Below are positions 9,207-19,849 of a stretch of DNA of 64,000 nt, piece by piece. The notes beneath the pieces were generated by a model. The model was not told the origin of the DNA, did not search any database, and worked only from the letters and a program-made list of their open reading frames with translations. Both the position numbers and the translations under genes were made by a program. Position 1 is the stretch's first letter; the number at the start of each line of letters is the position of its first letter. Source of the stretch: Betaproteobacteria bacterium (GTDB lineage: Bacteria; Pseudomonadota; Gammaproteobacteria; Burkholderiales; Rhodocyclaceae); the NCBI GenBank assembly GCA_009781175.1, contig WQYQ01000004.1, positions 140,246-204,245 of the forward strand, read 5' to 3'.

Positions 9207-10987
9207 ATCGCCGGATCGGCCAGCTGCTGTTGCAAGCCGGTTTGTTCGGCTTCGAGCGCCGCGATCTTCCCTGGTAGCTGCTCCAACTCACGCTTCTCGT
9301 TAAAGCCCAGTTTCGCTGCACGTGCGCTTGTCTTGCGTTCGGGCTCAGCGGGCTTTGTAACTTTGCCTGCCTGTTTTTCCGGCGCGGCCGATTCCACATC
9401 GCGGACGCGTTTCCAGTCCTGATAACCGCCCGCATATTCGCGCCAGCGGCCTTCGCCTTCGGCGGCGATCGTCTGCGTCACCACATTGTCGAGAAACATG
9501 CGGTCGTGACTGACGAGGAAAATCGTCCCGTCATACTCCGCCAGAAGCTGTTCGAGCAATTCAAGCGTTTCGACATCGAGATCGTTGGTCGGCTCGTCGA
9601 GCACGAGAATATTCGCCGGCTGCGCAAAAAGCCGCGCGAGCAGCAAACGATTGCGCTCGCCGCCCGAGAGCGAACGCACCGGCGAACGCGCGCGCTGCGG
9701 CGAGAACAAAAAGTCTTCGAGATAGCCGATGACATGCTTTTTCGTCTTGCCGATTTCGACCCAATCGCTACCAGGGCTGATCACATCGCAGATCGGCATC
9801 TCGGAATCGAGCTGCACGCGGAACTGATCGAAGTAAGCGATCTGCTGTTTGGTTCCGCGCCGCACCTGACCTTGGTCCGGTTCGAGGTCGCCGAGAATCA
9901 GTTTGAGCAGGGTCGTTTTGCCCGCGCCATTCGGGCCGATCAGACCAATCCGGTCGCCGCGCATCACGCGCGTCGAAAAATCGCGGATCACCATCTTATC
10001 GCCGAAACGCTTCGTCACCTGCGTCAGCTCGGCGACAAGCTGCCCGCTCGCGTCACCGCGTTCGAGCTGGAGATTGACATTGCCGACACGCTCGCGCCGC
10101 GCCGCGCGTTGGTTGCGCAATTCTTCAAGGCGTTTGACGCGGCCTTCGTTACGCGTGCGCCGGGCCTCCACGCCCTTACGAATCCACACTTCTTCCTGAG
10201 CCAGGAATTTGTCGAAATCCGCATTCGCCTTGGCTTCGATTTCAAGCATCTCGGCCTTGCGCCGCTGGTATTCCGAAAAACTGCCGGGAAAGCTTGCGAG
10301 CCTGCCACGGTCAAGCTCCACAATCCGCGTCGCCACCGCATCCATGAACGCGCGGTCATGCGTGATGACCACCACGCCGCCACGGAACGAGCGGATCAAT
10401 TCTTCGAGCCAGGCGATCGCGTCGATGTCGAGATGGTTCGTCGGTTCATCGAGCAGCAATAAATCCGGCTCGCCCGCCAAAGCCCGCGCCAACGCCACGC
10501 GCTTGACGCCGCCGCCCGACAGGCTGGCGACTTGCGCCTCGCCATCGAGCCCGAGCCGGTCGATCACCTGCTCCACTTTGTGATGCAGCGTCCAGCCATG
10601 CGTCGCTTCGAGCCGATGCTGCAAATCTTCGAGCCGCGCGAGCGCCGCCGTATCGCCGTGGGCAACCTCCTGTGCGCAAGCGTGATAGTCGGCAATCAAG
10701 CGCGCCGCCTCGCCCACGCCTTCCGCCACCGTCGCGAACACATCGCGGCCAAGCTCGAAATCCGGCTCCTGCGAGACATAAGCCACCCTCAGCCCAGGCT
10801 GCCGCCAGACCATCCCATCGTCGAGCCGCGCACTGCCCGCCAGCGCGCGCAGCAGACTCGATTTGCCCGCCCCATTGCGCCCGATCAGCGCAACACGCTC
10901 GCCGGGTTCGAGCACCAGTTCGGCATGGTCGAGCAAAGCCACATCGCCAAACGCGAGACAGGCGGAATTGAGGGTCAGTAAGGGCAT
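9092..10987 (-). CDS. uup: ABC-F family ATPase Uup
   Basis: A 631-residue soluble protein with two ABC domains and no membrane segment. The first has GRNGAGKSS near residue 40, LSGGGVKR and LLLLDEPTNHLD; the second has GPNGAGKTT near 355, LSGGERNR and LVLDEPTNDLD. A lysine-rich linker and a C-terminal coiled coil after residue 560 mark it as Uup rather than another ABC-F. Uup acts on ribosomes or branched DNA intermediates and limits transposon excision. It converges on the M48 gene with a 115-base overlap. Confidence 0.92.
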   Translation of the reverse strand: MPLLTLNSACLAFGDVALLDHAELVLEPGERVALIGRNGAGKSSLLRALAGSARLDDGMVWRQPGLRVAYVSQEPDFELGRDVFATVAEGVGEAARLIADYHACAQEVAHGDTAALARLEDLQHRLEATHGWTLHHKVEQVIDRLGLDGEAQVASLSGGGVKRVALARALAGEPDLLLLDEPTNHLDIDAIAWLEELIRSFRGGVVVITHDRAFMDAVATRIVELDRGRLASFPGSFSEYQRRKAEMLEIEAKANADFDKFLAQEEVWIRKGVEARRTRNEGRVKRLEELRNQRAARRERVGNVNLQLERGDASGQLVAELTQVTKRFGDKMVIRDFSTRVMRGDRIGLIGPNGAGKTTLLKLILGDLEPDQGQVRRGTKQQIAYFDQFRVQLDSEMPICDVISPGSDWVEIGKTKKHVIGYLEDFLFSPQRARSPVRSLSGGERNRLLLARLFAQPANILVLDEPTNDLDVETLELLEQLLAEYDGTIFLVSHDRMFLDNVVTQTIAAEGEGRWREYAGGYQDWKRVRDVESAAPEKQAGKVTKPAEPERKTSARAAKLGFNEKRELEQLPGKIAALEAEQTGLQQQLADPAIYRERPQDVPRFNQRLEAIEVELLQLLERWELLESKAG

Positions 10988-11087
10988 GGCTATACCGGGA
11001 TGAACACGGCTTGAGGAAAAGGCCAGATTTTACTCTCCCGTCCGCGCCATATTGGCCGAGTTTCTGACCTCCAGACGGACACCTCTT

Positions 11088-11891
11088 TTATTCGTGAGGC
11101 GCGACATCCTGCTTGGCATACAAATCCAGACGCTCATAGGCATCGGCAAGCGCACGTTGCGCGCGCTTGCGTTCGGTGATGTCGGTCAAAGCAATCGACA
11201 ACGCCACCACCACACCCTCCATATTGCGCAGCGGTTTAGTCGAAACCTGGAAGCTCCGACTCTTCCATTCGATTTCTCTGTCCAGCACAGGCTGCCCCGC
11301 ATCAATCAAAGCAAAATCCCGCTCGATTTCCCGGGCGCGCTGCGGCCTAAGAACACGCAAAGACTGTCCGAGCAAATTTTCGACCGTCATACCGAAAAGC
11401 TTGGCCTGAGCCAAGTTTACGGCCACATAGCGCAAATTCCGATCGACAACATTCAAAGGCAAAGGCACCAGGGAGTAAAGTGACTCAAGCTGAAACACAC
11501 GCGAATAAACAGCGGAAACATCGCGATCGATTCCGCAAAACCCTTTGAAGCGGCCATCGGGCCAAAAAATCGGCACGCCGCTGGTTTCATGCATAGTAAT
11601 CGAACCGTCCGCACGCCGTACACGATTCACAAGACCGTTGAACGGCTTACGCTCACTAACAAAACGCTTGAAGGCTCCCGCGATGCGAACGACCTCCTCT
11701 GGCGGCATGAAATCGAAAGGCGTGCGGCCAAGGATCTGCTCGGTCGGATAACCCAACAGCTCGGAACCCTTGGCCGACGAATAAACATAACGGCCTTTAT
11801 CATCGACTTCCCAAATCCAATCGGAATTCAGCTCGATCAAGTCGCGTAGCCACCGCAATTTATCGGCGATATGGCTGGGTTCCTTCTTCAT
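11088..11891 (-). CDS. Tandem PAS-domain protein without output domain (paralogue a)
   Basis: 267 residues, nearly all of it two PAS domains. PAS 1 contains NSDWIWEVDDKGRYVYSS and GRTPFDFMPPEE; PAS 2 contains VVDRNLRYVAVNLAQAKLFGM; a DITERKRAQ helix ends it. No kinase, GGDEF, EAL or HTH follows. The ATG at 11891 has GGAG upstream and is preferred to a TTG 18 bases earlier. It lies directly downstream of a closely similar gene at 11945-12754. It could be a sensor module acting in trans. Confidence 0.85.
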   Translation of the reverse strand: MKKEPSHIADKLRWLRDLIELNSDWIWEVDDKGRYVYSSAKGSELLGYPTEQILGRTPFDFMPPEEVVRIAGAFKRFVSERKPFNGLVNRVRRADGSITMHETSGVPIFWPDGRFKGFCGIDRDVSAVYSRVFQLESLYSLVPLPLNVVDRNLRYVAVNLAQAKLFGMTVENLLGQSLRVLRPQRAREIERDFALIDAGQPVLDREIEWKSRSFQVSTKPLRNMEGVVVALSIALTDITERKRAQRALADAYERLDLYAKQDVAPHE

Positions 11892-11944
11892 ATGCGTCTC
11901 CAAATCCAATGCCTTAATACGACCTACGCAGGACTGAATCGGCG

Positions 11945-12754
11945 CTAAGATTTTCCGATTGCTTGCGACAAAGCGTCATGCCGCACATAGCGATCGAGGC
12001 GTTCGTGCGCCTCGGCAAGCGCTTGCTCGGCAGTTTTACGTTCGGTGATATCGGTCGAAGCAATCAACATTGCAATCACACCCCCTGCCATATCGCGCAA
12101 GGGCTGGACCGACACCTGGAAATGCCGCCCCTGCCATTCAACTTCACGCTCGGGAATCGGCATTCCCGCATCGATCAAGGCAAAATCATGCTCGATTTCG
12201 CGCGCGCGTTCGGGCCTCAAATCGCGCATCGACTGCCCCACGATTTCATTGACGGGCTTGCCGTAAAGCTCGGCCATTGCATTGTTGAGCGTAACATGAA
12301 CCAAATCCCGATTGACCACATACAAGGCAATCGGCGCCAGGGCATAAAGCGCTTCAAGACGGAGCACGCGCGACCAGACTCGCGTTACATCGCGGCTGAT
12401 GCCGCGATAACCTTTAAGGTTGCCGTCGGGCTCAAAAATCGGCTCGCTGCTGGCTTCAAGCACCACGATGCGGCCATCGGTGCGCCGCACGCGATGAACA
12501 AAGCCGGTGAATGCCTGTTTCTGCGCTAAGAGCTTTCCAAGCTCGCTGGCAACGCGGGACATTTCGTCGCTGGGTATGAACTCGTAAATAGTACGCCCTA
12601 GAATCCGCTCGGTCGAACACCCTAGCAGTTCGGAACCTTTCGCCGAGGAAATGATGAAGCGCAACCGCTCATCCACCTCCCAGATCCAATCGGGGCTCGC
12701 CTCAAGCAAAGCCCACAGCCGCTGTAATTCATCCGCTACATAGTTCGATCTCAT
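11945..12754 (-). CDS. Tandem PAS-domain protein without output domain (paralogue b)
   Basis: 269 residues, aligned end to end with its downstream neighbour: SPDWIWEVDERLRF, GRTIYEFIPSDE, VVNRDLVHVTLNNAMAELYG and a terminal DITERKTAEQ helix. The second-domain motif RAREIEHDFALIDAG is almost identical in the two proteins, so they arose by tandem duplication. The ATG at 12754 has GGAG about nine bases upstream. A longer frame to 12823 would translate the palindromic repeat and is rejected. No output domain is present. Confidence 0.85.
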   Translation of the reverse strand: MRSNYVADELQRLWALLEASPDWIWEVDERLRFIISSAKGSELLGCSTERILGRTIYEFIPSDEMSRVASELGKLLAQKQAFTGFVHRVRRTDGRIVVLEASSEPIFEPDGNLKGYRGISRDVTRVWSRVLRLEALYALAPIALYVVNRDLVHVTLNNAMAELYGKPVNEIVGQSMRDLRPERAREIEHDFALIDAGMPIPEREVEWQGRHFQVSVQPLRDMAGGVIAMLIASTDITERKTAEQALAEAHERLDRYVRHDALSQAIGKS

Positions 12755-12783
12755 GATTCGGATCTCCGACACCTTCTTTGAGC

Positions 12784-12890
12784 GTGAATCGCCCCAAGCT
12801 GAAGCTTGGGGTTTCTTCGCCACGCATCAGGACGCCTTTGGCGTCAATAACGCTTGTCTCACTGACCCCGCCATGAATGACGGGGCTTGC
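12784..12890. mobile_element. Short element with two inverted IS200/IS605-like palindromes (copies C and D)
   Basis: About 106 bases. Copy C has a CCCCAAGCT/AGCTTGGGG hairpin (12792-12811) followed by TTTCTTCGCCACGCAT, matching copy A at 6090. Copy D at 12862-12890 has CCCCGCCAT/ATGACGGGG followed by CTTGCG; in reverse complement it matches the layout of copy B. A small GACGCC-TTT-GGCGTC hairpin lies between them. This fits a non-autonomous palindrome-associated element; no transposase is encoded. Confidence 0.5.
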
Positions 12891-13018
12891 GTTCGACGTG
12901 TGGTCAGACGAAAACTGCCACAACCGGCGCATGCTCAATCGCGCAAGTCGAACCTGCCGACCGCATTCACGATAGCAGAGATGATCCGACTCGGCGGCGA
13001 TCGGATCGGGACAACTTC

Positions 13019-14323
13019 TTACCTGGCCTTCATGCGCAGTTCCGCCGAGCGCGCATGCGCTTGCAGCCCTTCGCCATGCGCAAGCACCGAAGCAATTGCA
13101 CCAAGCCGCTGCGCACCGGCCTGCGACATGCGGATCACGGAACTGCGTTTCTGGAAATCGTAGACACCGAGCGGTGAAGAGAAACGTGCACTGCGCGCAG
13201 TCGGCAACACATGGTTCGGACCGGCGCAATAGTCGCCGAGCGCTTCGACCGACCAATGGCCAGCGAAAATCGCGCCCGCATGGCGGATTTGTGCGATCAA
13301 GGGATCAGGGTCGTCAACCGAGAGTTCCAAATGCTCCGGCGCGATTTGATTGGCGATTGCGCAAGCTTCGTTCAAATCGCGCACCTGAATCAAAGCGCCG
13401 CGCTTGGCCAGCGAGGCCGCAATCGTCGCGGCGCGCGGCATCGTCGGCAAGAGTTTGGCGATCGAAGCCGCGACACGCTCGATGAAGACCGCATCCGGGC
13501 ACAGCAGTATCGATTGCGCCAGCTCGTCGTGTTCCGCTTGAGCGAACAGATCGATTGCGATCCAGTCCGGGTCGCCGCTGCCATCGGAAATAATCAGCAC
13601 CTCCGACGGACCCGCGACCATATCGATGCCGACGGTCCCGAACACACGCCGCTTGGCCGCCGCCACATAAGCATTGCCGGGGCCGACAATCTTGTCGACC
13701 TGCGGAATTGTCGCGGTACCATAAGCCAGCGCGGCCACGGCCTGGGCGCCGCCGATCGTGAACACGCGGTCCACGCCGGCCACGGCGGCCGCGGCGAGCA
13801 CGAGCGGATTGCGCTCGCCGCGCGGCGTTGGCACCACCATGATCAGCTCACCAACGCCCGCGACTTTCGCGGGCAGCGCATTCATCAGCACCGAACTTGG
13901 ATAGGCCGCCTTGCCTCCAGGTACATACAGCCCCGCCCGGTCGAGCGGCGTCACTTTCTGGCCGAGCCGCGTGCCGTCGGCCTCTTCGAACTCCCAAGCG
14001 CTCAGCGGCTGGCGTTCATGATAGCTACGCACACGCGCGGCGGCTTCTTCGAGCGCGCTACGCTGCGCTGCGGGCAAGCCTGCCAGCGCCGCTTGAAGAT
14101 CGGCTTGCGGCAGCTCGAGTTCAGCCACGCTCGCGGCGGTAACGCCATCGAAACGCTGCGTATACGCCAGAACCGCCGCATCGCCTTGCTGCCTGACCGC
14201 GAGCAGAATTTCACTGACGGCATTTTCGATCGCTTCATCGGTCGCCGCTTCAAAAGCCAGCAGCGCTTCGAGGCGCTGCGCGAAATCAACCGCCGAGGAT
14301 GATAAACGCTGAATTTGACTCAT
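13019..14323 (-). CDS. hisD: Histidinol dehydrogenase
   Basis: 434 residues, the normal length. It catalyses the last two NAD-dependent oxidations of histidine synthesis, from histidinol to histidine. Visible sites are the [11 protein letters not shown] segment with the zinc-binding Gln and His, the catalytic pair in [21 protein letters not shown] with the zinc-binding Asp, and the terminal [11 protein letters not shown] with the last zinc His. Its ATG overlaps the hisG stop (ATGA), so translation is likely coupled. hisC or hisB, common next genes in related genomes, are absent; a repeat element and PAS genes follow. Confidence 0.95.
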   Translation of the reverse strand: MSQIQRLSSSAVDFAQRLEALLAFEAATDEAIENAVSEILLAVRQQGDAAVLAYTQRFDGVTAASVAELELPQADLQAALAGLPAAQRSALEEAAARVRSYHERQPLSAWEFEEADGTRLGQKVTPLDRAGLYVPGGKAAYPSSVLMNALPAKVAGVGELIMVVPTPRGERNPLVLAAAAVAGVDRVFTIGGAQAVAALAYGTATIPQVDKIVGPGNAYVAAAKRRVFGTVGIDMVAGPSEVLIISDGSGDPDWIAIDLFAQAEHDELAQSILLCPDAVFIERVAASIAKLLPTMPRAATIAASLAKRGALIQVRDLNEACAIANQIAPEHLELSVDDPDPLIAQIRHAGAIFAGHWSVEALGDYCAGPNHVLPTARSARFSSPLGVYDFQKRSSVIRMSQAGAQRLGAIASVLAHGEGLQAHARSAELRMKAR

Positions 14324-14969
14324 TTGACCGCTCCCGCAAAGGCTTCAATGACCGGCTGCAACAGCGCATGTTTAAGCTTGAGCGCGGCCTGATTGACGAT
14401 CAGACGCGAGCTGATCGAGAAAATTTCTTCGACCTCGACGAGATCGTTCGCGCGCAGGGTGCCGCCGCTCGAAACAAGGTCAACGATTGCGTCGGCCAGC
14501 CCGACGAGCGGCGCCAGTTCCATCGAGCCGTAAAGCTTTATCAGATCGACATACATGCCCTTGGCGGCAAAATGCTCGCGCGCGGTCTGGATGTATTTCG
14601 TCGCCACGCGAATCCGCGCCCCGCGCCGCGCCGCGGCCGCATAGTCGAAACCCTTCTGCACTGCCACGCACATGCGGCAGCGCGCGATGTCGAGATCAAG
14701 GGGTTGATAGAGACCATCGCCGCCGTGCTCGATCAGCACATCCTTGCCCGCGATGCCGAGATCGGCCGCGCCATATTGAACATAGGTCGGCGTATCGGTG
14801 GCGCGCACGATGACGAGCCTCACATCGGGCCGGTTCGTACCGATGATGAGCTTGCGCGACTTTTCCGGGTCATCGCTCGGCGTGATCCCGGCCGCGGCAA
14901 GCAAGGGCAGGGTTTCCTCGAAAATCCGCCCTTTCGAGAGCGCGAGCGTAATGCCTTCGAACGCTGCCA

Positions 14970-14970
<1 letters not shown>
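14320..14970 (-). CDS. hisG: ATP phosphoribosyltransferase, short form
   Basis: 216 residues, the short HisG form that lacks the C-terminal regulatory domain and in known cases needs HisZ for activity and feedback. It joins ATP and PRPP in the first step of histidine synthesis. Motifs include [11 protein letters not shown] at the N-terminus, [10 protein letters not shown], and [15 protein letters not shown] near residue 170, the PRPP-binding loop. The ATG at 14970 overlaps the murA stop by one base (TGATG). HisZ is not in the window. Confidence 0.95.
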
Positions 14971-16477
<1,507 letters not shown>

Positions 16478-16493
16478 CAAAAAATAAACCCTG

Positions 16494-17261
16494 TTAGCCG
16501 CGCAGCTTCCAACCGCGCGCGAGCAACTGCAAAGTGAGGCCCGCGGTGACGGCCAAAAACACGACGACGATGGAAAAACTAAGCCACGGCGACATATCGG
16601 AAACGCCGAGAAAGCCGTAGCGGAAACCGTCGATCATGAAGAAAAACGGGTTCAGACGCGAGATGCTCCTCCAGAACGGCGGCAGCGCATGCACCGAGTA
16701 AAACACCCCGGCGAGCATCGTCAGCGGCATGATGAGAAAGTTCTGAAAGGTCGCCAACTGGTCAAACTTATCGGCCCAAATCCCCGCGATCATGCCCAGG
16801 GTGCCGAGTAAAGCGCCGCCCAGGAGCGTGAACACGAGAATCCATAGCGGGTTCGCCAAAGGCAACTGCACGAACAGCAAGGACACCGCCCAAACGCCGA
16901 ACCCGACGAGCACGCCACGAGTCGCCGCGGCGACGACATACGCGCAATAGAATTCACGATGAGAAATCGGCGGCAACAACACGAAAACGATGTTGCCGGT
17001 GACTTTGCTTTGAATCAGCGAGGAGCTGCTGTTCGCAAACGCATTTTGCAGCACCGACATCATCACCAGACCGGGCACGATGAAGGCGATGTATTCGATC
17101 TCGCCATAAACCCGCACATGCGGCGCCAGCACGTGGCCGAAGATCACGAGATAAAGCACTGCGGACAACACTGGGGCGCCGACCGTCTGAAAGGCAACCT
17201 TCCAGAAGCGCAACACCTCTTTGTAGAGCAGCGTCCTAAAACCGGAGCCTTCCGCTTTCAT
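16494..17261 (-). CDS. ABC-2 type transporter permease
   Basis: 255 residues with six predicted membrane segments and the ABC-2 family signature around FNFLIMPLTMLAGVFYS near residue 180 and NPFFFMIDGFRYGFLG near 215, as in the YadH/NodJ group. It pairs with the ATPase encoded just upstream, whose stop overlaps this start (ATGA). The pair lies between Mla genes and bolA in many betaproteobacteria, suggesting an envelope-related export substrate, but none is known. Confidence 0.9.
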   Translation of the reverse strand: MKAEGSGFRTLLYKEVLRFWKVAFQTVGAPVLSAVLYLVIFGHVLAPHVRVYGEIEYIAFIVPGLVMMSVLQNAFANSSSSLIQSKVTGNIVFVLLPPISHREFYCAYVVAAATRGVLVGFGVWAVSLLFVQLPLANPLWILVFTLLGGALLGTLGMIAGIWADKFDQLATFQNFLIMPLTMLAGVFYSVHALPPFWRSISRLNPFFFMIDGFRYGFLGVSDMSPWLSFSIVVVFLAVTAGLTLQLLARGWKLRG

Positions 17262-18148
17262 GCGGCCCTCCGCATCACTTCGACGAACACGCGTTCGAGG
17301 TCCGGCTGGCCGACCTCGAATTCAAGCACCTTGACGCCCGCGCCACGCACGGCGGCAAGCCGGTCGCTCAACACCTCATAGGAGTCCGACGCCCAAACGA
17401 GCCAATCGCCCTCGTGCTCCGGCGCGGGAATGCCAGGCGGCAGAGCACCCTCGATCTTCAAACGCAGCGTGCGGCCCTCGGCCGCGCGTAGCAAATTCTC
17501 GGTCCGATCGAGCGCCACGACACGGCCGGCCTTGAGCATCGCGATGCGGTTACACAGCATCTGAGCCTCTTCGAGGTAGTGCGTCGTCAACAAAATCGTA
17601 TGACCGCGCTGATTCAGCGAGCGAATAAAAGTCCATAAACCCTGGCGTAGCTCCACATCGACACCGGCGGTCGGCTCATCGAGCACGATCAGCGGCGGTT
17701 TGTGCACCAGCGACTGCGCGACGAGGACGCGCCGTTTCATCCCGCCGGAGAGCTGGCGCATATTCGCATTGGCCTTGGCGGAAAGGTCGAGATTGGCAAG
17801 CAGTTCGTCGATCCAGTCGTCGTTATTGCGCAGCCCGAAATAGCCGGACTGGATGCGCAGCACTTCGCGCACCGTGAAAAACGGATCGAAGACCAACTCT
17901 TGCGGCACGACGCCAACCATCCGGCGCGCATTGCGATAGTCATCGACCACGTCGTGACCCATGACTTTGATACGCCCCGCGCTGAGCCGCAGAAGCCCGG
18001 CCAGCGCCGAGATCAGCGTCGTCTTGCCAGCGCCGTTCGGTCCAAGCAGAGCGAAGAACTCTCCCTCTTCAACCGCCAGATCGACGCCGCCCAGCGCGCG
18101 CAAGCTGCCGTATTCCTTGGCGGCCCCCACAACATCGAGTGCCTTCAT
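17258..18148 (-). CDS. ABC transporter ATP-binding protein (YadG/NodI-like)
   Basis: 296 residues. Walker A is GPNGAGKTT near residue 38, the signature LSGGMKRR near 135, Walker B LIVLDEPTAGVD near 155, and the switch histidine lies in LLTTHYLEEA. The C-terminal 70 residues form the extra domain common to ABC-2 exporters. The ATG at 18148 overlaps the mlaB stop; a longer frame upstream would run through mlaB and is rejected. It works with the permease at 16494. Confidence 0.92.
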   Translation of the reverse strand: MKALDVVGAAKEYGSLRALGGVDLAVEEGEFFALLGPNGAGKTTLISALAGLLRLSAGRIKVMGHDVVDDYRNARRMVGVVPQELVFDPFFTVREVLRIQSGYFGLRNNDDWIDELLANLDLSAKANANMRQLSGGMKRRVLVAQSLVHKPPLIVLDEPTAGVDVELRQGLWTFIRSLNQRGHTILLTTHYLEEAQMLCNRIAMLKAGRVVALDRTENLLRAAEGRTLRLKIEGALPPGIPAPEHEGDWLVWASDSYEVLSDRLAAVRGAGVKVLEFEVGQPDLERVFVEVMRRAA

Positions 18149-18450
18149 GCGCGGACCTCGCCCAAGGGCAGGATTTCCCCAAGCCCATAGAGATCGGCGA
18201 GCGAGCGTAATTGCTCGGGCGCGCCCGCAAGCCGCAAGGGGCGCCCGCAACGCTGCGTCGCACGCATCCAGGCCAGAACGAGCGCCAGCGCGGCGGAGTC
18301 CACCGCCGTCACGCCGGACAAATCGATCTCGCGTCCCGACATTTCCTTCCCGCCGCCACAAAGCGTGCGGCCGACCTCAAGCAGGCCGGCCGCAGTTTCC
18401 ATTGTGATCGGCCCCTCGACAACGAGGCGCTCACCTTCTTCGCGGATCAT
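18145..18450 (-). CDS. mlaB: STAS-domain protein MlaB
   Basis: 101 residues with a STAS fold: VVEGPITMETAAGLL, then IDLSGVTAVDSAALALVLAW, the helix that contacts MlaF in the MlaFEDB complex. It supports assembly and activity of the inner-membrane phospholipid transporter. The ATG at 18450 overlaps the mlaC stop (ATGA). Alternative upstream starts in this frame would overlap mlaC heavily. Confidence 0.9.
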   Translation of the reverse strand: MIREEGERLVVEGPITMETAAGLLEVGRTLCGGGKEMSGREIDLSGVTAVDSAALALVLAWMRATQRCGRPLRLAGAPEQLRSLADLYGLGEILPLGEVRA

Positions 18451-19085
18451 TTCTTGGCCGGAGCCCCTTCGTTTTGTGCGTTCTTCGACTTGAGCGAGGC
18501 GATCAAACCGTCGATTCCGCTCGCTTTGACTTCCTGACCGAAAGCGTCGCGATAACTCGTAATCAGGCTGACGCCGGCGACGGCCACGTCGAAAACCTTC
18601 CACTCGCCGTCCTTCAGGTAAAGCGAATAGTCGACCGAGTCGGGCTGCTGGCCGGCCTTGCGCACATCGGTCCGCACGATGACGTCGGTGTCGCCCGGCT
18701 GCATTTTCAGCGGTTTGAAGCTGATCTGGTAATCCTTGAAGCGTGTCAATGCGTTGGCATAGCTGCGCACGAGCAAGGTTCTGAATTCGGCGGTCAAATT
18801 CTTTCTCTGCTCGGGCGTCGCCGAGCGCCAGTCACGCCCCAGGGCCAGCGCGGTCATGCGCGTGAAATCGAAATGCGGCAGAATTTTCGCGTCGATCAGT
18901 TGCAGCGCTTTCGTCATGTCGCCCGACTGGATCGTTTTATCGGTGCGCACGATTTCAAGCACTTCATCGCTGACTTCCTTGACCATCACATCCGGGGCCG
19001 TGACGGCGAAACTCAGGCCCGGCAGTAAAGCCAGCCCCGCCAGCACGATCAAACTACGCGTGGTTTTCAAAAATCGAGACATCAT
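18447..19085 (-). CDS. mlaC: Periplasmic phospholipid-binding protein MlaC
   Basis: 212 residues with an N-terminal signal peptide (hydrophobic run ending LPGLSFA-V). The mature part matches the Tgt2/MlaC family: ILPHFDFTRMTALALGRDWR and FRTLLVRSYANALTRF, then a VFDVAVAGVSLITSYRD strand. It shuttles phospholipid between MlaA in the outer membrane and MlaFEDB in the inner membrane. AAAGGA lies nine bases before the ATG at 19085, which overlaps the mlaA stop. Confidence 0.93.
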   Translation of the reverse strand: MMSRFLKTTRSLIVLAGLALLPGLSFAVTAPDVMVKEVSDEVLEIVRTDKTIQSGDMTKALQLIDAKILPHFDFTRMTALALGRDWRSATPEQRKNLTAEFRTLLVRSYANALTRFKDYQISFKPLKMQPGDTDVIVRTDVRKAGQQPDSVDYSLYLKDGEWKVFDVAVAGVSLITSYRDAFGQEVKASGIDGLIASLKSKNAQNEGAPAKK

Positions 19086-19849
19086 TCGCTGTGTTCCTTT
19101 TGGTCTGAATCTGGAGCTGGCGCGGTATCCGAAGAATCGTCGTCCTGCCAATCCTCGTCTGCGTCATCCTGTTTGGGCCGCGGCGGGTTCCCGTCATACA
19201 CTTGGTTGAGCCGCCGCTGTAGAAAAAAGTTACGCACGAAACTGTATTTGTCGAGTGCGGCTTCTTCAAGCGCCGTGTCGGTGCCGAGCAAGCCGGCGCG
19301 TATGCTGACGATATTAAGGCCGGTGATCGAATTACGCACTACGACGCTGTCGATGACCCAATCCCGCCCATTCGTGTAGTAATCGACCGGCAGCGCAGAC
19401 GCGTCGCGCAGGGTGCTCGGCCCGAGAATCGGCAGCACGAGATACGGCCCTGTATCAACCCCCCAGCGGCCAAGCGTTTGACCGAAGTCTTCATTGTGCT
19501 TGGCGAGCCCCATTTCGGAGGCCACATCGATCGCGCCAGCGATGCCGAGCGTGGTGTTCACAAGAATCCGGCCGACATCGCTGAGCGCATCGCCGATCTT
19601 GCCTTGCAGCAGATTGTTCAGTGCATTGCCGATATCGCCGAAGTTGCCAACGAAGTTCGTGAAAGCCACCCTGGCAGGCAAGGGCACTCCGGCTTCATAA
19701 CCTTGCGCGAGCGGTTTCAGAACAATCCGATCGGCACCCTCGTTGAACGCGAAAACCTTGCGGTTGAAACCTTCCCACGGATCATCAGTGGCGTGCGCCG
19801 AAAAAGCGAGAAGCCCCAGAACAATCAGGGGGAGATGGCAAAGTTTCAC
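19082..19849 (-). CDS. mlaA: Outer-membrane lipid asymmetry protein MlaA (VacJ)
   Basis: 255 residues of the VacJ family: DPWEGFNRKVFAFNE near residue 23, FGQTLGRWGVDTGPYLVLPILGPS near 125, and DYYTNGRDW. It normally extracts mislocalised phospholipid from the outer leaflet as a lipoprotein. The signal sequence ends LLAFSAHATDD without a lipobox cysteine, so it is predicted to be cut by signal peptidase I rather than lipidated. The tail is very acidic. It lies between mlaD and mlaC, whereas in E. coli mlaA is unlinked. Confidence 0.92.
   Translation of the reverse strand: MKLCHLPLIVLGLLAFSAHATDDPWEGFNRKVFAFNEGADRIVLKPLAQGYEAGVPLPARVAFTNFVGNFGDIGNALNNLLQGKIGDALSDVGRILVNTTLGIAGAIDVASEMGLAKHNEDFGQTLGRWGVDTGPYLVLPILGPSTLRDASALPVDYYTNGRDWVIDSVVVRNSITGLNIVSIRAGLLGTDTALEEAALDKYSFVRNFFLQRRLNQVYDGNPPRPKQDDADEDWQDDDSSDTAPAPDSDQKEHSE

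Noticed and set aside
9506..10462. Open frame antisense to uup
   Set aside because: Shadow of a well-conserved ABC-F gene, with arginine/histidine-rich low-information sequence.
12755..12823. Upstream extension of the PAS gene b
   Set aside because: These codons are the palindromic repeat, and a good ribosome site precedes the internal ATG.
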